The position numbers were made by a program, and so were the translations under genes. A DNA stretch of 64,000 bases from Vibrio algicola (GTDB lineage Bacteria; Pseudomonadota; Gammaproteobacteria; Enterobacterales; Vibrionaceae): assembly GCF_009601765.2 (NCBI RefSeq), contig NZ_CP045699.1:2454766-2518765 (forward strand). Reading direction: 5' to 3'. Below the pieces are notes generated by a model, which searched no databases, was not told where the DNA came from, and was given only the letters and a program-made list of their open reading frames with translations. Positions within the stretch are counted from its first letter, which is position 1. Each line of letters begins with the position of its first letter. Of this stretch, positions 1-13,626 are shown piece after piece.

Positions 1-451
1 AATCAGTGACAGTGAACACTTACTGGACTTACCAGCTTTGAAGTTAGTCAAAAATCAGCGTATTTTAATTCTAAGGGGTAATGGTGGGCGCGAGTTAATT
101 TATCAAACTCTACAACAACGTGGAGCGTCTGTTGATTACAGCGAAATCTATCAACGATCTTATTTGCCCATAACTAAAGACGTATTTTCGCAGTGGCAAT
201 TAGCCAATATCAAACAATTAGTCGTCACCAGTAGTGACCAATTACATTACCTAATTTCACACACACCGAATGATTACCTAGCTTGGATAAAACAGCTAAA
301 ACTTTATCTCCCAAGTATACGTATTGAGCAACAAGCAAAACAACTTGGTTTTTCGCATATAATAAATACAGGAAGTGCCGCTAATTCAGTTTTACTGGAA
401 TACATTAGCGGAAAAACTAATACAGTAGGATCAAAATATGACCGACAATAA
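1..451 (+). CDS. hemD: Uroporphyrinogen-III synthase, C-terminal part (5' end outside window)
   Basis: HemD closes and inverts ring D of hydroxymethylbilane to give uroporphyrinogen III, the last common step of heme and siroheme synthesis, in the cytoplasm. The reading frame is open from position 2 and runs without a stop into the first in-frame start, so the gene begins upstream of the window. The segment ILRGNGGREL is the typical start of the second half of the HemD fold, and VVTSSDQL and INTGSAANSVLLEYI fit its later conserved blocks. Roughly the last 150 of about 250 residues are present. It overlaps hemX by 14 bp, as in hemCDXY operons of enterobacteria and vibrios. Confidence 0.9.
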   Translation, partial: ISDSEHLLDLPALKLVKNQRILILRGNGGRELIYQTLQQRGASVDYSEIYQRSYLPITKDVFSQWQLANIKQLVVTSSDQLHYLISHTPNDYLAWIKQLKLYLPSIRIEQQAKQLGFSHIINTGSAANSVLLEYISGKTNTVGSKYDRQ

Positions 452-1544
452 TTCAACCAACGCTGCCGTCACCCAAACAAGCCAAGCTTCTCATTCAGCG
501 GCAAGCAATAAAAAAACCAAAAAGCCCGGCAGCAAGCGAGCGACTGCAGCAATTATATTGGCATTATTGGTTGCCGGTTCCGTTGTCGCCTATGAGCAAT
601 ATCAATATACCCAAAATCAAAAAACGATTGGCAAACTCAGCGCGCAAGTTACTCAATTACAAAATAATATAAACCAACAACTGCAAGACAATAAGCAACA
701 GTTTCAAAAAGACAGTCAGCACTTGATCCACAAAGTGGGCACCAATAGCGAGCAGCAACAAAAGAGCATCAAAAGTTTGCAGCTTGCCTTAGCCGATATA
801 AAAGGTCGCAGTCCAAACGATTGGTTATTAGCCGAAGCGGACTACTTAACTAAAATGGCCGGCAGAAAGCTATTTTTAGAACATGACATTGAATCTGCGA
901 CTCAACTAATGCAATCGGCCGATCAACGTATCGCCGCTTTAAACGATCCAAGCTTAGTCAGCTTACGCAAATCGATGGCAGAAGATATCACCCAACTAAA
1001 ATCCTTACCTATTATTGACCGTGATGGACTAATCATAAATTTAATTAGCCTACAAACTGAAATTGACAAGCTTCCATTAGCCAATTCACTGCTACCTAAA
1101 GAAGAGAAAAAACAAGATATTGCGGTATCGGAAGACATCAATGATTGGCAAGATAACCTGCTCACATCAGTCAAAGATTTTACCGGTCATTTCATTACCT
1201 TCAGAACGCGTGATGGCAATGCTACCCCACTACTGTCACCTGAACAGCACTTTTATTTTAAAGAAAATATGAAGGCAAAATTAGAGGGGGCAATTAAAGG
1301 GGTCAATGTCGAAAATAATGATATTTATCAAGCATCTTTGCAAGCAGCACTGGATTGGTCGAATAAATACTTCAATCAACATTCATTGAAAGTACAGAAA
1401 TTCGAACAAGCCTTACGTCAACTAAAAGAAAAAAATATTACCGTAAACTATCCGGTTAAGCTTAAATCTCAAAAGCCATTAACCGATGTTATTTCCGATC
1501 GTTTACGTCGCTCAGTCACTGTTGTGGGTAAAGGAGATAAATAA
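438..1544 (+). CDS. hemX: HemX, inner-membrane protein of the heme operon
   Basis: HemX-family protein (368 aa), often annotated as uroporphyrinogen-III C-methyltransferase although enterobacterial HemX lacks a methyltransferase fold and its role is unsettled. Visible parts are a Thr/Ser/Ala/Lys-rich cytoplasmic tail (1-34), one membrane segment (about 36-52), a Gln-rich coiled coil (about 60-110) and a conserved periplasmic domain containing NDWLLAEADYL (about 130). Its start overlaps the hemD end and its stop overlaps the hemY start by one base, so the three genes are translationally coupled. Confident on family, not on biochemical function. Confidence 0.93.
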   Translation: MTDNNSTNAAVTQTSQASHSAASNKKTKKPGSKRATAAIILALLVAGSVVAYEQYQYTQNQKTIGKLSAQVTQLQNNINQQLQDNKQQFQKDSQHLIHKVGTNSEQQQKSIKSLQLALADIKGRSPNDWLLAEADYLTKMAGRKLFLEHDIESATQLMQSADQRIAALNDPSLVSLRKSMAEDITQLKSLPIIDRDGLIINLISLQTEIDKLPLANSLLPKEEKKQDIAVSEDINDWQDNLLTSVKDFTGHFITFRTRDGNATPLLSPEQHFYFKENMKAKLEGAIKGVNVENNDIYQASLQAALDWSNKYFNQHSLKVQKFEQALRQLKEKNITVNYPVKLKSQKPLTDVISDRLRRSVTVVGKGDK

Positions 1545-2725
1545 TGTTTCGATTAATTTTCCTTTTTATTGTCTTAGGCTTAGGCTTATTTGTTGGCACT
1601 CAATTTTCTGATCAACAAGGTTATGTACTGATCTCAATTGCCAACACCACAACCGAAATGAGCGTCACTACCTTAGTCATTTTTGTGGTTGGTGTATTAG
1701 CCGCTTTATACATTGCTGAAAATATTATTAAACGTGGTTTACGAGCCAGTAGTGCCACTTGGAACTGGTTTAGTGTGCGTAAATTAAAACGCGCACGTCG
1801 TTATACCAATGAAGGCATCATTAAATTATTAGAAGGCGACTGGCAAGCGGCAGAAAAAAAAGTGACTCGTTGGGCTAATCATCATGACATGCCTATCCTT
1901 TGTCATTTAATTGCCGCAGAAGCCGCGCAAGGTATGGGTGATGAAACCAAACGTAAAAAATATCTGGCTTTAGCATTAGAACTCGACAAAAACTCTCTGG
2001 CTGTAGAGATAACCCAGATCCGCCAAATGGTAAGAAATAACCAATACGCTGATGCCCATGCTCACCTTGAAAAGTTGAAGGGTCGTTATCCCAATAACAC
2101 TATTGTCTTAAATTTATTAAAGAAAACCTATCAACATCTGCAATTATGGACGGCGTTAGATGAACTGCTACCTAAATTAAAAAAGACCAAGCTTATTCAA
2201 AATGAAGAGTATCAAACTCTATATTATCAAGTTCAATTAGGAAAAATGGAAGAAATTGGATCTCAAAAAGGCACCAGTGGCTTATTAGCCTATTGGAGCA
2301 ATTTACCTAAAAAGCTTAAACAAGATGAGAACGTTGTCCGCTTGATGGTTGAGCAACTTATCGAGACTAAAGGCGATTCTGAGGCTTATGTGATATTAAG
2401 AGATAGCCTCAAACAATCACCTTCCGCTCTATTGTTGCCACTTCTTACCGAGATCCATTTACCGGATACCTATCCAGCCATTGTTCTATTAGAAGGAATA
2501 GTGAAAAAAAGCAAAGATCACGCCGAAGCCAACAGTACACTAGGCCAACTTTACCTTCGTGAACATAAGTGGCCTGAAGCCCAGAATGCCTTTGAACAGT
2601 CATTGAAGCAACGCGCTAGTGTTACAGATTATTCTTATCTTGCCGATGCTTTAGAGCATCAAAATATGCACCAAGCCGCGGGTGATGTATCCCGCAAAGC
2701 GTTAAGTTTAATGACTTCAAAATAG
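1544..2725 (+). CDS. hemY: HemY, membrane-anchored TPR protein of the heme operon
   Basis: HemY (393 aa) of the enterobacterial/vibrio type, which is unrelated to the protoporphyrinogen oxidase called HemY in Bacillus. Two N-terminal membrane segments (about 3-18 and 40-58) are followed by the conserved basic stretch RKLKRARRYTNEG and a C-terminal array of TPR-like helices (for example STLGQLYLREHKWPEAQNAF near 335-355). It is thought to scaffold or assist late heme synthesis; the exact role is inferred from operon position. It is the last gene of the operon: a strong terminator follows about 20 bp after the stop. Confidence 0.93.
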   Translation: MFRLIFLFIVLGLGLFVGTQFSDQQGYVLISIANTTTEMSVTTLVIFVVGVLAALYIAENIIKRGLRASSATWNWFSVRKLKRARRYTNEGIIKLLEGDWQAAEKKVTRWANHHDMPILCHLIAAEAAQGMGDETKRKKYLALALELDKNSLAVEITQIRQMVRNNQYADAHAHLEKLKGRYPNNTIVLNLLKKTYQHLQLWTALDELLPKLKKTKLIQNEEYQTLYYQVQLGKMEEIGSQKGTSGLLAYWSNLPKKLKQDENVVRLMVEQLIETKGDSEAYVILRDSLKQSPSALLLPLLTEIHLPDTYPAIVLLEGIVKKSKDHAEANSTLGQLYLREHKWPEAQNAFEQSLKQRASVTDYSYLADALEHQNMHQAAGDVSRKALSLMTSK

Positions 2726-2743
2726 AAATTTAACTCAACAACC

Positions 2744-2776
2744 AAAACCTAGCCAAGCAAACGGCTAGGTTTTTTT
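2744..2776 (+). terminator. Rho-independent terminator of hem operon
   Basis: Perfect 11-bp stem (AAAACCTAGCC / GGCTAGGTTTT) with an 8-nt loop, continuing into a run of T, 18 bp after the hemY stop. Confidence 0.92.
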
Positions 2777-2808
2777 TGCTTAAGATAAACACTCGCTAGA
2801 GGATGTTA

Positions 2809-2955
2809 TACCAATTCCATTTAATATTTGATCAATTTGAATGCGCCGAAAAGACGCTGATCCGTCCTTGGTCGCTTGAGAAAAGGCCATCTATGGCCTT
2901 TGACACTTTTCTCTGTACTCAATTTTGAACGCTCATTAAATTTATGGAATTGGTA
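2809..2955. repeat. 147-bp palindromic dispersed repeat (family A), full copy 1
   Basis: The element begins TACCAATTCCA and ends with its exact complement TGGAATTGGTA. A second full 147-bp copy lies at 59079-59225, differing at only a handful of positions. An internally deleted 60-bp copy lies at 10256-10315 and a decayed one at 32771-32907. Most of the unit can fold as a long hairpin. There is no open reading frame. It behaves like a non-autonomous MITE or ERIC-like unit; TA dinucleotides at both edges are compatible with a TA target duplication. Confidence 0.85.
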
Positions 2956-3477
2956 TTAATTAAGATCTTCAGCATAATCAAATGCCTCTGTATTCATCGA
3001 AACTCAATCTTTCTAGAATTGGTCACATCCATATCGCTCAGAAAAACAGAGCGTCACAGACTAATGTCGCCAAGATACTAAAGCCTAATCAGTTAATCTT
3101 CCAGATTGATATAAAGCATCATGCCAGCTCATCTGAAAATTTCTCAAATTACAGAATAGAGCTACATACGGTCGTGATCATGGGGTGTAGGTTGGCATAT
3201 AGCCGATTTAGCGAATGAATTTGATAACGTAAACATAATCAAACATCTCGGAACTAACTCCAATAGAGCAAGTTTGAAGAGGGTTACACCGGCAGTAACA
3301 ATGGGTGGCGTTGACAATGGTTTGTTAGAATGCTCAAAAAGGTGACTCGAATGCACTCGCGGGGCTAGATAAACCCAGTTCATTGTTCGTTTTTCAGCTG
3401 GTATAAACAACATGAAACTTTGTTTATTTTCATCAAAAAACAGTTACAGAAAATTAAATTCTTAAACGTTAGATATG
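2956..3477. other. Gene-free stretch between repeat A and the rrn terminator
   Basis: About 520 bp with no convincing gene. Two short open frames (2982-3218 plus; 3162-3413 minus) lack ribosome-binding sites and resemble no family I know. No RNA gene, attC site or IS end could be identified with confidence. The part around 3290-3330 contains short inverted segments, but not the paired core sites of an integron attC. Confidence 0.5.
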
Positions 3478-3502
3478 AAAAAACCCACTGCAAGCAGTGG
3501 GT
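3478..3502 (-). terminator. Terminator of the rRNA operon
   Basis: On the minus strand ACCCACTG, loop CTTG, CAGTGGGT is followed by a T run. It lies 13 nt beyond the CCA end of tRNA-Ser and closes the rRNA transcription unit. Confidence 0.9.
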
Positions 3503-3514
3503 TATCTCGAATAG

Positions 3515-3605
3515 TGGTGGAGGGATAGGGATTTGAACCCTAGGCCCGCTATTAACAGGCGCCGGTTTTCAAGACCGGTGCTTTCGACCACTCAGCCATC
3601 CCTCC
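3515..3605 (-). tRNA. tRNA-Ser (anticodon UGA)
   Basis: Folds as a class II tRNA: acceptor GGAGGGA/TCCCTCC, anticodon stem CCGGT/ACCGG with loop CTTGAAA (anticodon TGA), long variable arm GCCTG/CGGGC with a 7-nt loop, T stem TAGGG/CCCTA and encoded CCA. It sits 79 nt after 5S and before the terminator, so it is the distal member of the rRNA operon. The discriminator base reads A, whereas bacterial tRNA-Ser usually has G73. Confidence 0.95.
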
Positions 3606-3683
3606 ACAAATTGTTACCATCTAAAGTCTTATTTGAGTGCTTTATACAGTATTCCATCAGTTTTAAACTGATACTTTTATTCA

Positions 3684-3803
3684 AGCCTGGCGATGTCCTA
3701 CTCTCACATGGGGAAACCCCACACTACCATCGGCGCTATTGCGTTTCACTTCTGAGTTCGGCATGGAATCAGGTGGGTCCACAATGCTATGGTCGCCAAG
3801 CAA
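3684..3803 (-). rRNA. rrf: 5S ribosomal RNA
   Basis: About 120 nt matching gammaproteobacterial 5S rRNA. It begins TGCTTGGCGACCATAG, contains GCCGAACTCAGAAGTGAAAC and ends in CGCCAGGC. It lies about 128 nt after the 23S gene. Ends are estimated to within a few bases. Confidence 0.97.
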
Positions 3804-3931
3804 TATTCTTTGTTAAGACGATTTCGTCTTAACTAATTCGGAAAGCTGCTTTGCTAATTCGTTCTCACACAAATTCAAGTATCTATTCGTATCTTCTATT
3901 AAATCCAACAACAAAACCCTTTAGGTGTTGT

Positions 3932-6821
<2,890 letters not shown>

Positions 6822-7061
6822 ATACAACCCAAAAGGGTCTTATGTATGTTCAACTAAATAAGGTTTAGTTTTTTGTTTATTCAAGAGGGTAATCTTGAAT
6901 AAACGATTTGCCGGACTCAATAGAACAAACCATAAATGGTTTGTAGAATACAAGACACTTGAATGTGTGTTGTTACTCATCACTTGCAAGCAAGCAATAA
7001 GATTTGAGAACTTTTATTTTGAACAAATAACCTTGGTTATTTATTCAGTCAGCTTTCCAAA

Positions 7062-7074
7062 TTGTTAAAGAGCA
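7062..7074 (-). promoter_or_regulatory. boxA antitermination element before 23S
   Basis: Minus strand TGCTCTTTAACAA, the canonical boxA bound by NusB/NusE (S10). It occupies the usual place in the tRNA-23S spacer and has an identical partner in the 16S leader (9387-9399). The spacer 6822-7181 otherwise holds only the RNase III processing stem that flanks 23S. Confidence 0.88.
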
Positions 7075-7181
7075 AAGAGTTATTGTTTTTACAAACGTAA
7101 CACTTTTTAAAGGCTTTCAGCGACAAGAAATCCCATTCAATAAAAATTGAATGCGAAACATCATAGAAAACACTTAAAGAG

Positions 7182-7257
7182 TGGTGGGCGATACCGGGCT
7201 CGAACCAGTGACCCCCTGCTTGTAAGGCAGGTGCTCTCCCAACTGAGCTAATCGCCC
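7182..7257 (-). tRNA. tRNA-Val (anticodon UAC)
   Basis: 76 nt with encoded CCA. Acceptor GGGCGAT/ATCGCCC, D arm GCTCAGTTGGGAGAGC, anticodon loop CTTACAA (TAC) and T loop TTCGAGC. It is the third tRNA of the 16S-23S spacer. Confidence 0.97.
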
Positions 7258-7299
7258 ACATTTTTTTCTCACCTAAAGTAAGCATTCCCGTGGAAGGAA

Positions 7300-7375
7300 T
7301 GGTGGGTCGTGCAGGATTCGAACCTGCGACCAATTGATTAAAAGTCAACTGCTCTACCAGCTGAGCTAACGACCC
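7300..7375 (-). tRNA. tRNA-Lys (anticodon UUU)
   Basis: 76 nt with encoded CCA. Acceptor GGGTCGT/ACGACCC and anticodon loop CTTTTAA (TTT); the sequence closely follows the standard gammaproteobacterial tRNA-Lys. It is the second tRNA of the spacer. Confidence 0.97.
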
Positions 7376-7408
7376 ATTTTACTACTCTCTTAATCAAAAG
7401 GAGAGAAG

Positions 7409-7484
7409 TGGTATCCCGTAGGGGAGTCGAACCCCTGTTACCGCCGTGAAAGGGCGGTGTCCTAGGCCTCTAGACGAACGGGAC
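7409..7484 (-). tRNA. tRNA-Glu (anticodon UUC)
   Basis: 76 nt with encoded CCA and anticodon loop CTTTCAC (TTC). The acceptor GTCCCGT/ACGGGAT gives a G1-U72 wobble as the first pair and A73, where E. coli tRNA-Glu has G1-C72 and G73. It is the first tRNA of the spacer, right after 16S. Confidence 0.97.
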
Positions 7485-7599
7485 ACAGGATTTTTATTCA
7501 TTTCTGAATAAAATGCGAAAGCATATGGGATGCTTTCAAACTCTTTTCTTTTCTAAACCTAATCAATCTGTGTGGGTACTCATCAAAATAATCTTTTCG

Positions 7600-9143
<1,544 letters not shown>

Positions 9144-9386
9144 AGATTTTGATTCCCTTAATTAAAAGGGAGTGACTCAACGAATACTGACTTCAAAACT
9201 AATCTTTATCCGAAGATAAAGTGTAATTTTAAAGCTATCATCATTCCAACAGAATGATGATGAATTGACTGTGCCGAACAATAAATTGTTCAATTTGGTC
9301 ACTCAGTTCATTGAAATCATTTTTGCTTCCTAAGAAGCTTTATTGATTATCATCAACGAGTGCCCACACAGATTGATAGGTTTAAA

Positions 9387-9399
9387 TTGTTAAAGAGCA
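9387..9399 (-). promoter_or_regulatory. boxA antitermination element in the 16S leader
   Basis: Minus strand TGCTCTTTAACAA, identical to the copy before 23S. It lies in the transcribed leader between promoter P1 and 16S. The leader region 9144-9565 contains no gene; the short open frame at 9360-9572 is not coding. Confidence 0.88.
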
Positions 9400-9565
9400 A
9401 CTGTTCGTGCGACTTGCGTCTCGTCGAACAGGGCGGCCATTTTAACGATTTGATTGAGCGTGTCAAACACTTTCTTCAATCTTTTTTCGTTAACCTCTTT
9501 GAGAAGGTTATGACCTCTGACTCGTTGCGGCCGTTAGGCTGTGTGCTCCGTGTCAGTGAGGTCGC

Positions 9566-9660
9566 ATTATAGAGATCACCGTCACATTGGCAAGGGCTTT
9601 TTTCTACTTTTTTTGACTTTTTTGATCGTTTGGTTGGTTTTTCAGCAAAAACGGCTATTA
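9566..9660 (-). promoter_or_regulatory. rRNA operon promoter P1 with UP-like element
   Basis: Minus strand TTGCCA (9588-9593), 16-bp spacer, TATAAT (9566-9571), then a GC-rich discriminator GCGACC, the hallmark of stringently controlled rRNA promoters. Upstream (9594-9660) are A/T tracts such as AAAAAAGTCAAAAAAAG, fitting an UP element bound by the RNA polymerase alpha subunits. Confidence 0.85.
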
Positions 9661-9712
9661 AGGTTAGTTTTCATGCTATTTTCCCCTTGTTATTACCAAC
9701 TAAGGAGTCGAG

Positions 9713-10252
9713 ATGAATAATATTCGCAGCTTTAAAGGAATTAAACCCCAGCTAGAAACGGGTGTTTATGTTGATGAGACTTCAATTTTAGTTGGAGAAA
9801 TCACAATTGGGCAAGATTCAAGTGTTTGGCCATTAGTTGCCGCACGTGGTGATGTTAATCATATTCACATCGGCCAACGGACCAATGTACAAGATGGTAG
9901 CATTTTGCATGTCACTCATAAAAATGACGACAACCCACACGGCTTTCCTCTTATTATTGGTAACAATGTCACCATTGGGCACAAAGTAATGCTGCATGGT
10001 TGCACTATTCATGATCGTGTTTTAGTTGGTATGGGGTCGATTATTCTCGATGGTGCCATCATTGAATCGGATGTCGTCATTGGAGCCGGCAGCTTAGTGC
10101 CTCCCAATAAGCGATTAGAGAGTGGTTACCTTTATATAGGCAGCCCTGTTAAGCAAGCTCGCGCCTTATCAGCTCAAGAAAGCGCATTTTTATTAAAATC
10201 AGCCGATAACTATGTTGCCACTAAAAATGACTACCTCAATGACATAAAATAG
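9713..10252 (+). CDS. yrdA: Gamma-class carbonic anhydrase-like hexapeptide protein YrdA
   Basis: 179-aa left-handed beta-helix protein of the gamma-carbonic anhydrase/YrdA family. Hexapeptide turns run through most of the chain (VLVGMGSIILDGAIIESDVVIGAGSLV). Three histidines at about 66, 90 and 95 sit where the trimer-interface zinc ligands of the family lie. Carbonic anhydrase activity is not proven for YrdA proteins. The start is preceded by AAGGAG. It is transcribed away from the rRNA operon and is followed 3 bp later by a deleted family A repeat. Confidence 0.93.
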   Translation: MNNIRSFKGIKPQLETGVYVDETSILVGEITIGQDSSVWPLVAARGDVNHIHIGQRTNVQDGSILHVTHKNDDNPHGFPLIIGNNVTIGHKVMLHGCTIHDRVLVGMGSIILDGAIIESDVVIGAGSLVPPNKRLESGYLYIGSPVKQARALSAQESAFLLKSADNYVATKNDYLNDIK

Positions 10253-10255
10253 TCA

Positions 10256-10315
10256 TACCAATGCCATAAATTTAATGATCGTTCAAAATTGATCAAATAC
10301 TAAATGGAATTGGTA
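10256..10315. repeat. Family A repeat, 60-bp internally deleted copy
   Basis: Begins TACCAATGCCA and ends TGGAATTGGTA. It consists of one end of the 147-bp element (TAAATTTAATGATCGTTCAAAATT, positions 10267-10290) fused to the other end, with the centre missing. It lies just after the yrdA stop. Confidence 0.8.
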
Positions 10316-10330
10316 ATCAATTTGCATTCT

Positions 10331-10594
10331 TTAGCCTAGTTCGATTTCTCCTGCTAGGTTAAACAATTCTTCTTCTATTGCTTGTTCAGCTAAATCTTCT
10401 AAATCAAAACGCAATGAATCAAATACGGATAACACCTGCGCGGAATCGACTTTATAACCAATTAGCTGAGATAGCTTTTCAATAGAGACAATGCATTCGA
10501 TCAATTGTCCCGCTTGTTGAGCAGGAAAACTCACCACTTGACGCTCAGGATGCCAAGTTTGGAGATCGGCAAATAATATATTCTGGTTCATCAT
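10331..10594 (-). CDS. DUF1488 family protein
   Basis: Small acidic protein (87 aa, or 86 from the second Met) of the DUF1488 type usually found beside aroE in vibrios. The features are an N-terminal WHPERQVVSFPAQQAG-like segment followed by an amphipathic, acidic C-terminal helix region. Function unknown. It starts 9 bp after the aroE stop, so it is the last gene of the tsaC-hemF-aroE unit. Family assignment is from memory of the neighbourhood and pattern. Confidence 0.75.
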   Translation of the reverse strand: MMNQNILFADLQTWHPERQVVSFPAQQAGQLIECIVSIEKLSQLIGYKVDSAQVLSVFDSLRFDLEDLAEQAIEEELFNLAGEIELG

Positions 10595-10603
10595 TTATTC
10601 CAT

Positions 10604-11431
10604 TTAACAGGCGAGATTCTTACGCAGCTCGCGTAATACTTGTCGTACACTCGGTCTTAAAGCACGCCATAACATAAAACTTTCTGCCGCCTGACCCACT
10701 AACATCCCCAAACCATCATAAGCATGAGTGACACCATTGTGTTTTGCCCAATCATTGAAGTGGGTTTTGCCTGCTCCATAGCTCATATCATAGCTAACGC
10801 TTTGTGGGCTAAAAATAGCCGAACTGATTTCAGGCAAACCGCCCGCTAACCCTGCCGAGGTTGAGTTGATAATAATATCAAACGAGCAATCAATCTCTTC
10901 CATAGGTTTTGCTACCACATTGCCGTACTCACTAAAGGTTTTTGCAAGTTGCTGTGCTTTTTCCAAGGTGCGATTAACAATGACTATTTGCTCTGGGCTT
11001 TGATCGAGTAAAGGCTTTAATACCCCTCTTGCCGCCCCACCCGCGCCAAGTAACAATATTTTGGCACCTTGCAATTGAGCTTGATATTGAAGCAAGTCTT
11101 GTACTAGCCCTTCACCATCGGTGTTATCACCAATAATTTGTCCATCATCTAGCTTCTTTAATGTATTCACCGCTTGAGCTAATTGCGCCCGCTCCGTTAA
11201 TCTGTCGGCAAACTTAAAGGCATCCAACTTAAACGGTGCGGTCACATTACAACCACGCCCTCCTTGTGAAAAAAAGGTGGTCGCAGCTAATTGAAAGCCA
11301 TCTGCCGGCGCTTCAATAATGCCGTATTCCATTGGTTGATTGGTTTGGCGTGCAAATAGAGTATGGATAAAGGGGGATTTACTGTGTTTGATTGGGTTAC
11401 CAAACACGGCATATTGATCAAGTTGGCTCAT
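10604..11431 (-). CDS. aroE: Shikimate dehydrogenase
   Basis: AroE reduces 3-dehydroshikimate to shikimate with NADPH in the aromatic amino acid pathway. 275 aa, normal length. The shikimate-binding motif is [10 protein letters not shown] (11-20). The catalytic Lys68 lies in NVTAPFK and Asp105 in GDNTDG. The dinucleotide-binding loop GAGGAARG is at about 129-136, and the C-terminal [13 protein letters not shown] is typical. It follows hemF by 50 bp in the same direction. Confidence 0.97.
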   Translation of the reverse strand: MSQLDQYAVFGNPIKHSKSPFIHTLFARQTNQPMEYGIIEAPADGFQLAATTFFSQGGRGCNVTAPFKLDAFKFADRLTERAQLAQAVNTLKKLDDGQIIGDNTDGEGLVQDLLQYQAQLQGAKILLLGAGGAARGVLKPLLDQSPEQIVIVNRTLEKAQQLAKTFSEYGNVVAKPMEEIDCSFDIIINSTSAGLAGGLPEISSAIFSPQSVSYDMSYGAGKTHFNDWAKHNGVTHAYDGLGMLVGQAAESFMLWRALRPSVRQVLRELRKNLAC

Positions 11432-11481
11432 ATTGGCGATATCCTTGTCTAGCTAATAAATAATAACGGCACCGCTATTTA

Positions 11482-12943
<1,462 letters not shown>

Positions 12944-13040
12944 CCGATCGTCCTTTTCTGCTCATTAGCAATACATAAAGTGTTTAACCATAGACTAAAT
13001 GATTTTCACCTCTAAATGCTACTCTAGAATGAAATACCTG

Positions 13041-13078
13041 ACGCAAACGTTTTCCTTGGGGTGATTTCTCCGTATAAT
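13041..13078 (+). promoter_or_regulatory. PurR operator and promoter of purEK
   Basis: ACGCAAACGTTTTCCT (13041-13056) matches the PurR consensus closely. The -10 hexamer TATAAT is at 13073-13078, and a 17-bp spacer places the -35 (TTTTCC) inside the operator. Repression by PurR with hypoxanthine or guanine is inferred from the E. coli system. This is the only strong promoter signal in the tsaC-purE gap. Confidence 0.88.
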
Positions 13079-13136
13079 ACGACCACGTTTGTTTTTCATA
13101 TTGTCTCGCAACCAAGAAGTACAACAGGAGTATTCG

Positions 13137-13622
13137 ATGAAAGTTGGAATTATCATGGGTTCTAAGTCCGATTGGCCAACCATGAAATTGGCGGCTGAAA
13201 TGTTAGACCGCTTTAATGTCCCTTATGAAACAAAAGTGGTTTCTGCTCACCGAACTCCTCATCTACTCAGCGAATATGCAGAAAGCGCCAAAGCACGCGG
13301 ATTAAAAGTGATTATTGCGGGTGCCGGTGGTGCCGCTCACCTTCCAGGCATGACCGCCGCCTTTACCAGCCTTCCAGTGTTAGGGGTTCCGGTTCAATCT
13401 CGCGCGCTTTCTGGTGTTGATTCTTTATATTCGATTGTACAAATGCCAAAAGGTATTGCGGTTGGCACCTTGGCGATTGGTGAAGCAGGCGCAGCCAATG
13501 CCGGTATTTTAGCGGCGCAGATCATTGGTATCCACGATCAAGCGGTAATGGCTGAAGTAGAAGCTTTCCGTAAAGAACAAACCGATACTGTACTCGCCAA
13601 TCCAAATCCAGCAGAGGATTAA
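13137..13622 (+). CDS. purE: N5-carboxyaminoimidazole ribonucleotide mutase
   Basis: Class I PurE moves the carboxyl group of N5-CAIR to give CAIR in purine synthesis and works with PurK. The start at 13137 ([13 protein letters not shown]) is preceded by CAGGAG; an upstream extension would run into the promoter. 161 aa. Motifs are GSKSDW (8-13), SAHRTP near 44 and [11 protein letters not shown] near 72. A purK start follows 4 bp after the stop. Confidence 0.97.
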   Translation: MKVGIIMGSKSDWPTMKLAAEMLDRFNVPYETKVVSAHRTPHLLSEYAESAKARGLKVIIAGAGGAAHLPGMTAAFTSLPVLGVPVQSRALSGVDSLYSIVQMPKGIAVGTLAIGEAGAANAGILAAQIIGIHDQAVMAEVEAFRKEQTDTVLANPNPAED

Positions 13623-13626
13623 TCCA

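Noticed and set aside
3162..3413. 83-codon minus-strand frame between hem and rRNA operons
   Set aside because: No ribosome site and no family resemblance. I considered an integron attC or IS fragment near 3290-3330, but paired core sites and ends are absent.
7049..7348. 99-codon minus-strand frame across the spacer
   Set aside because: It spans tRNA-Val, tRNA-Lys and boxA; a known false annotation pattern in tRNA spacers.
9360..9572. 70-codon frame in the rRNA leader
   Set aside because: It runs antisense across boxA and ends at promoter P1.
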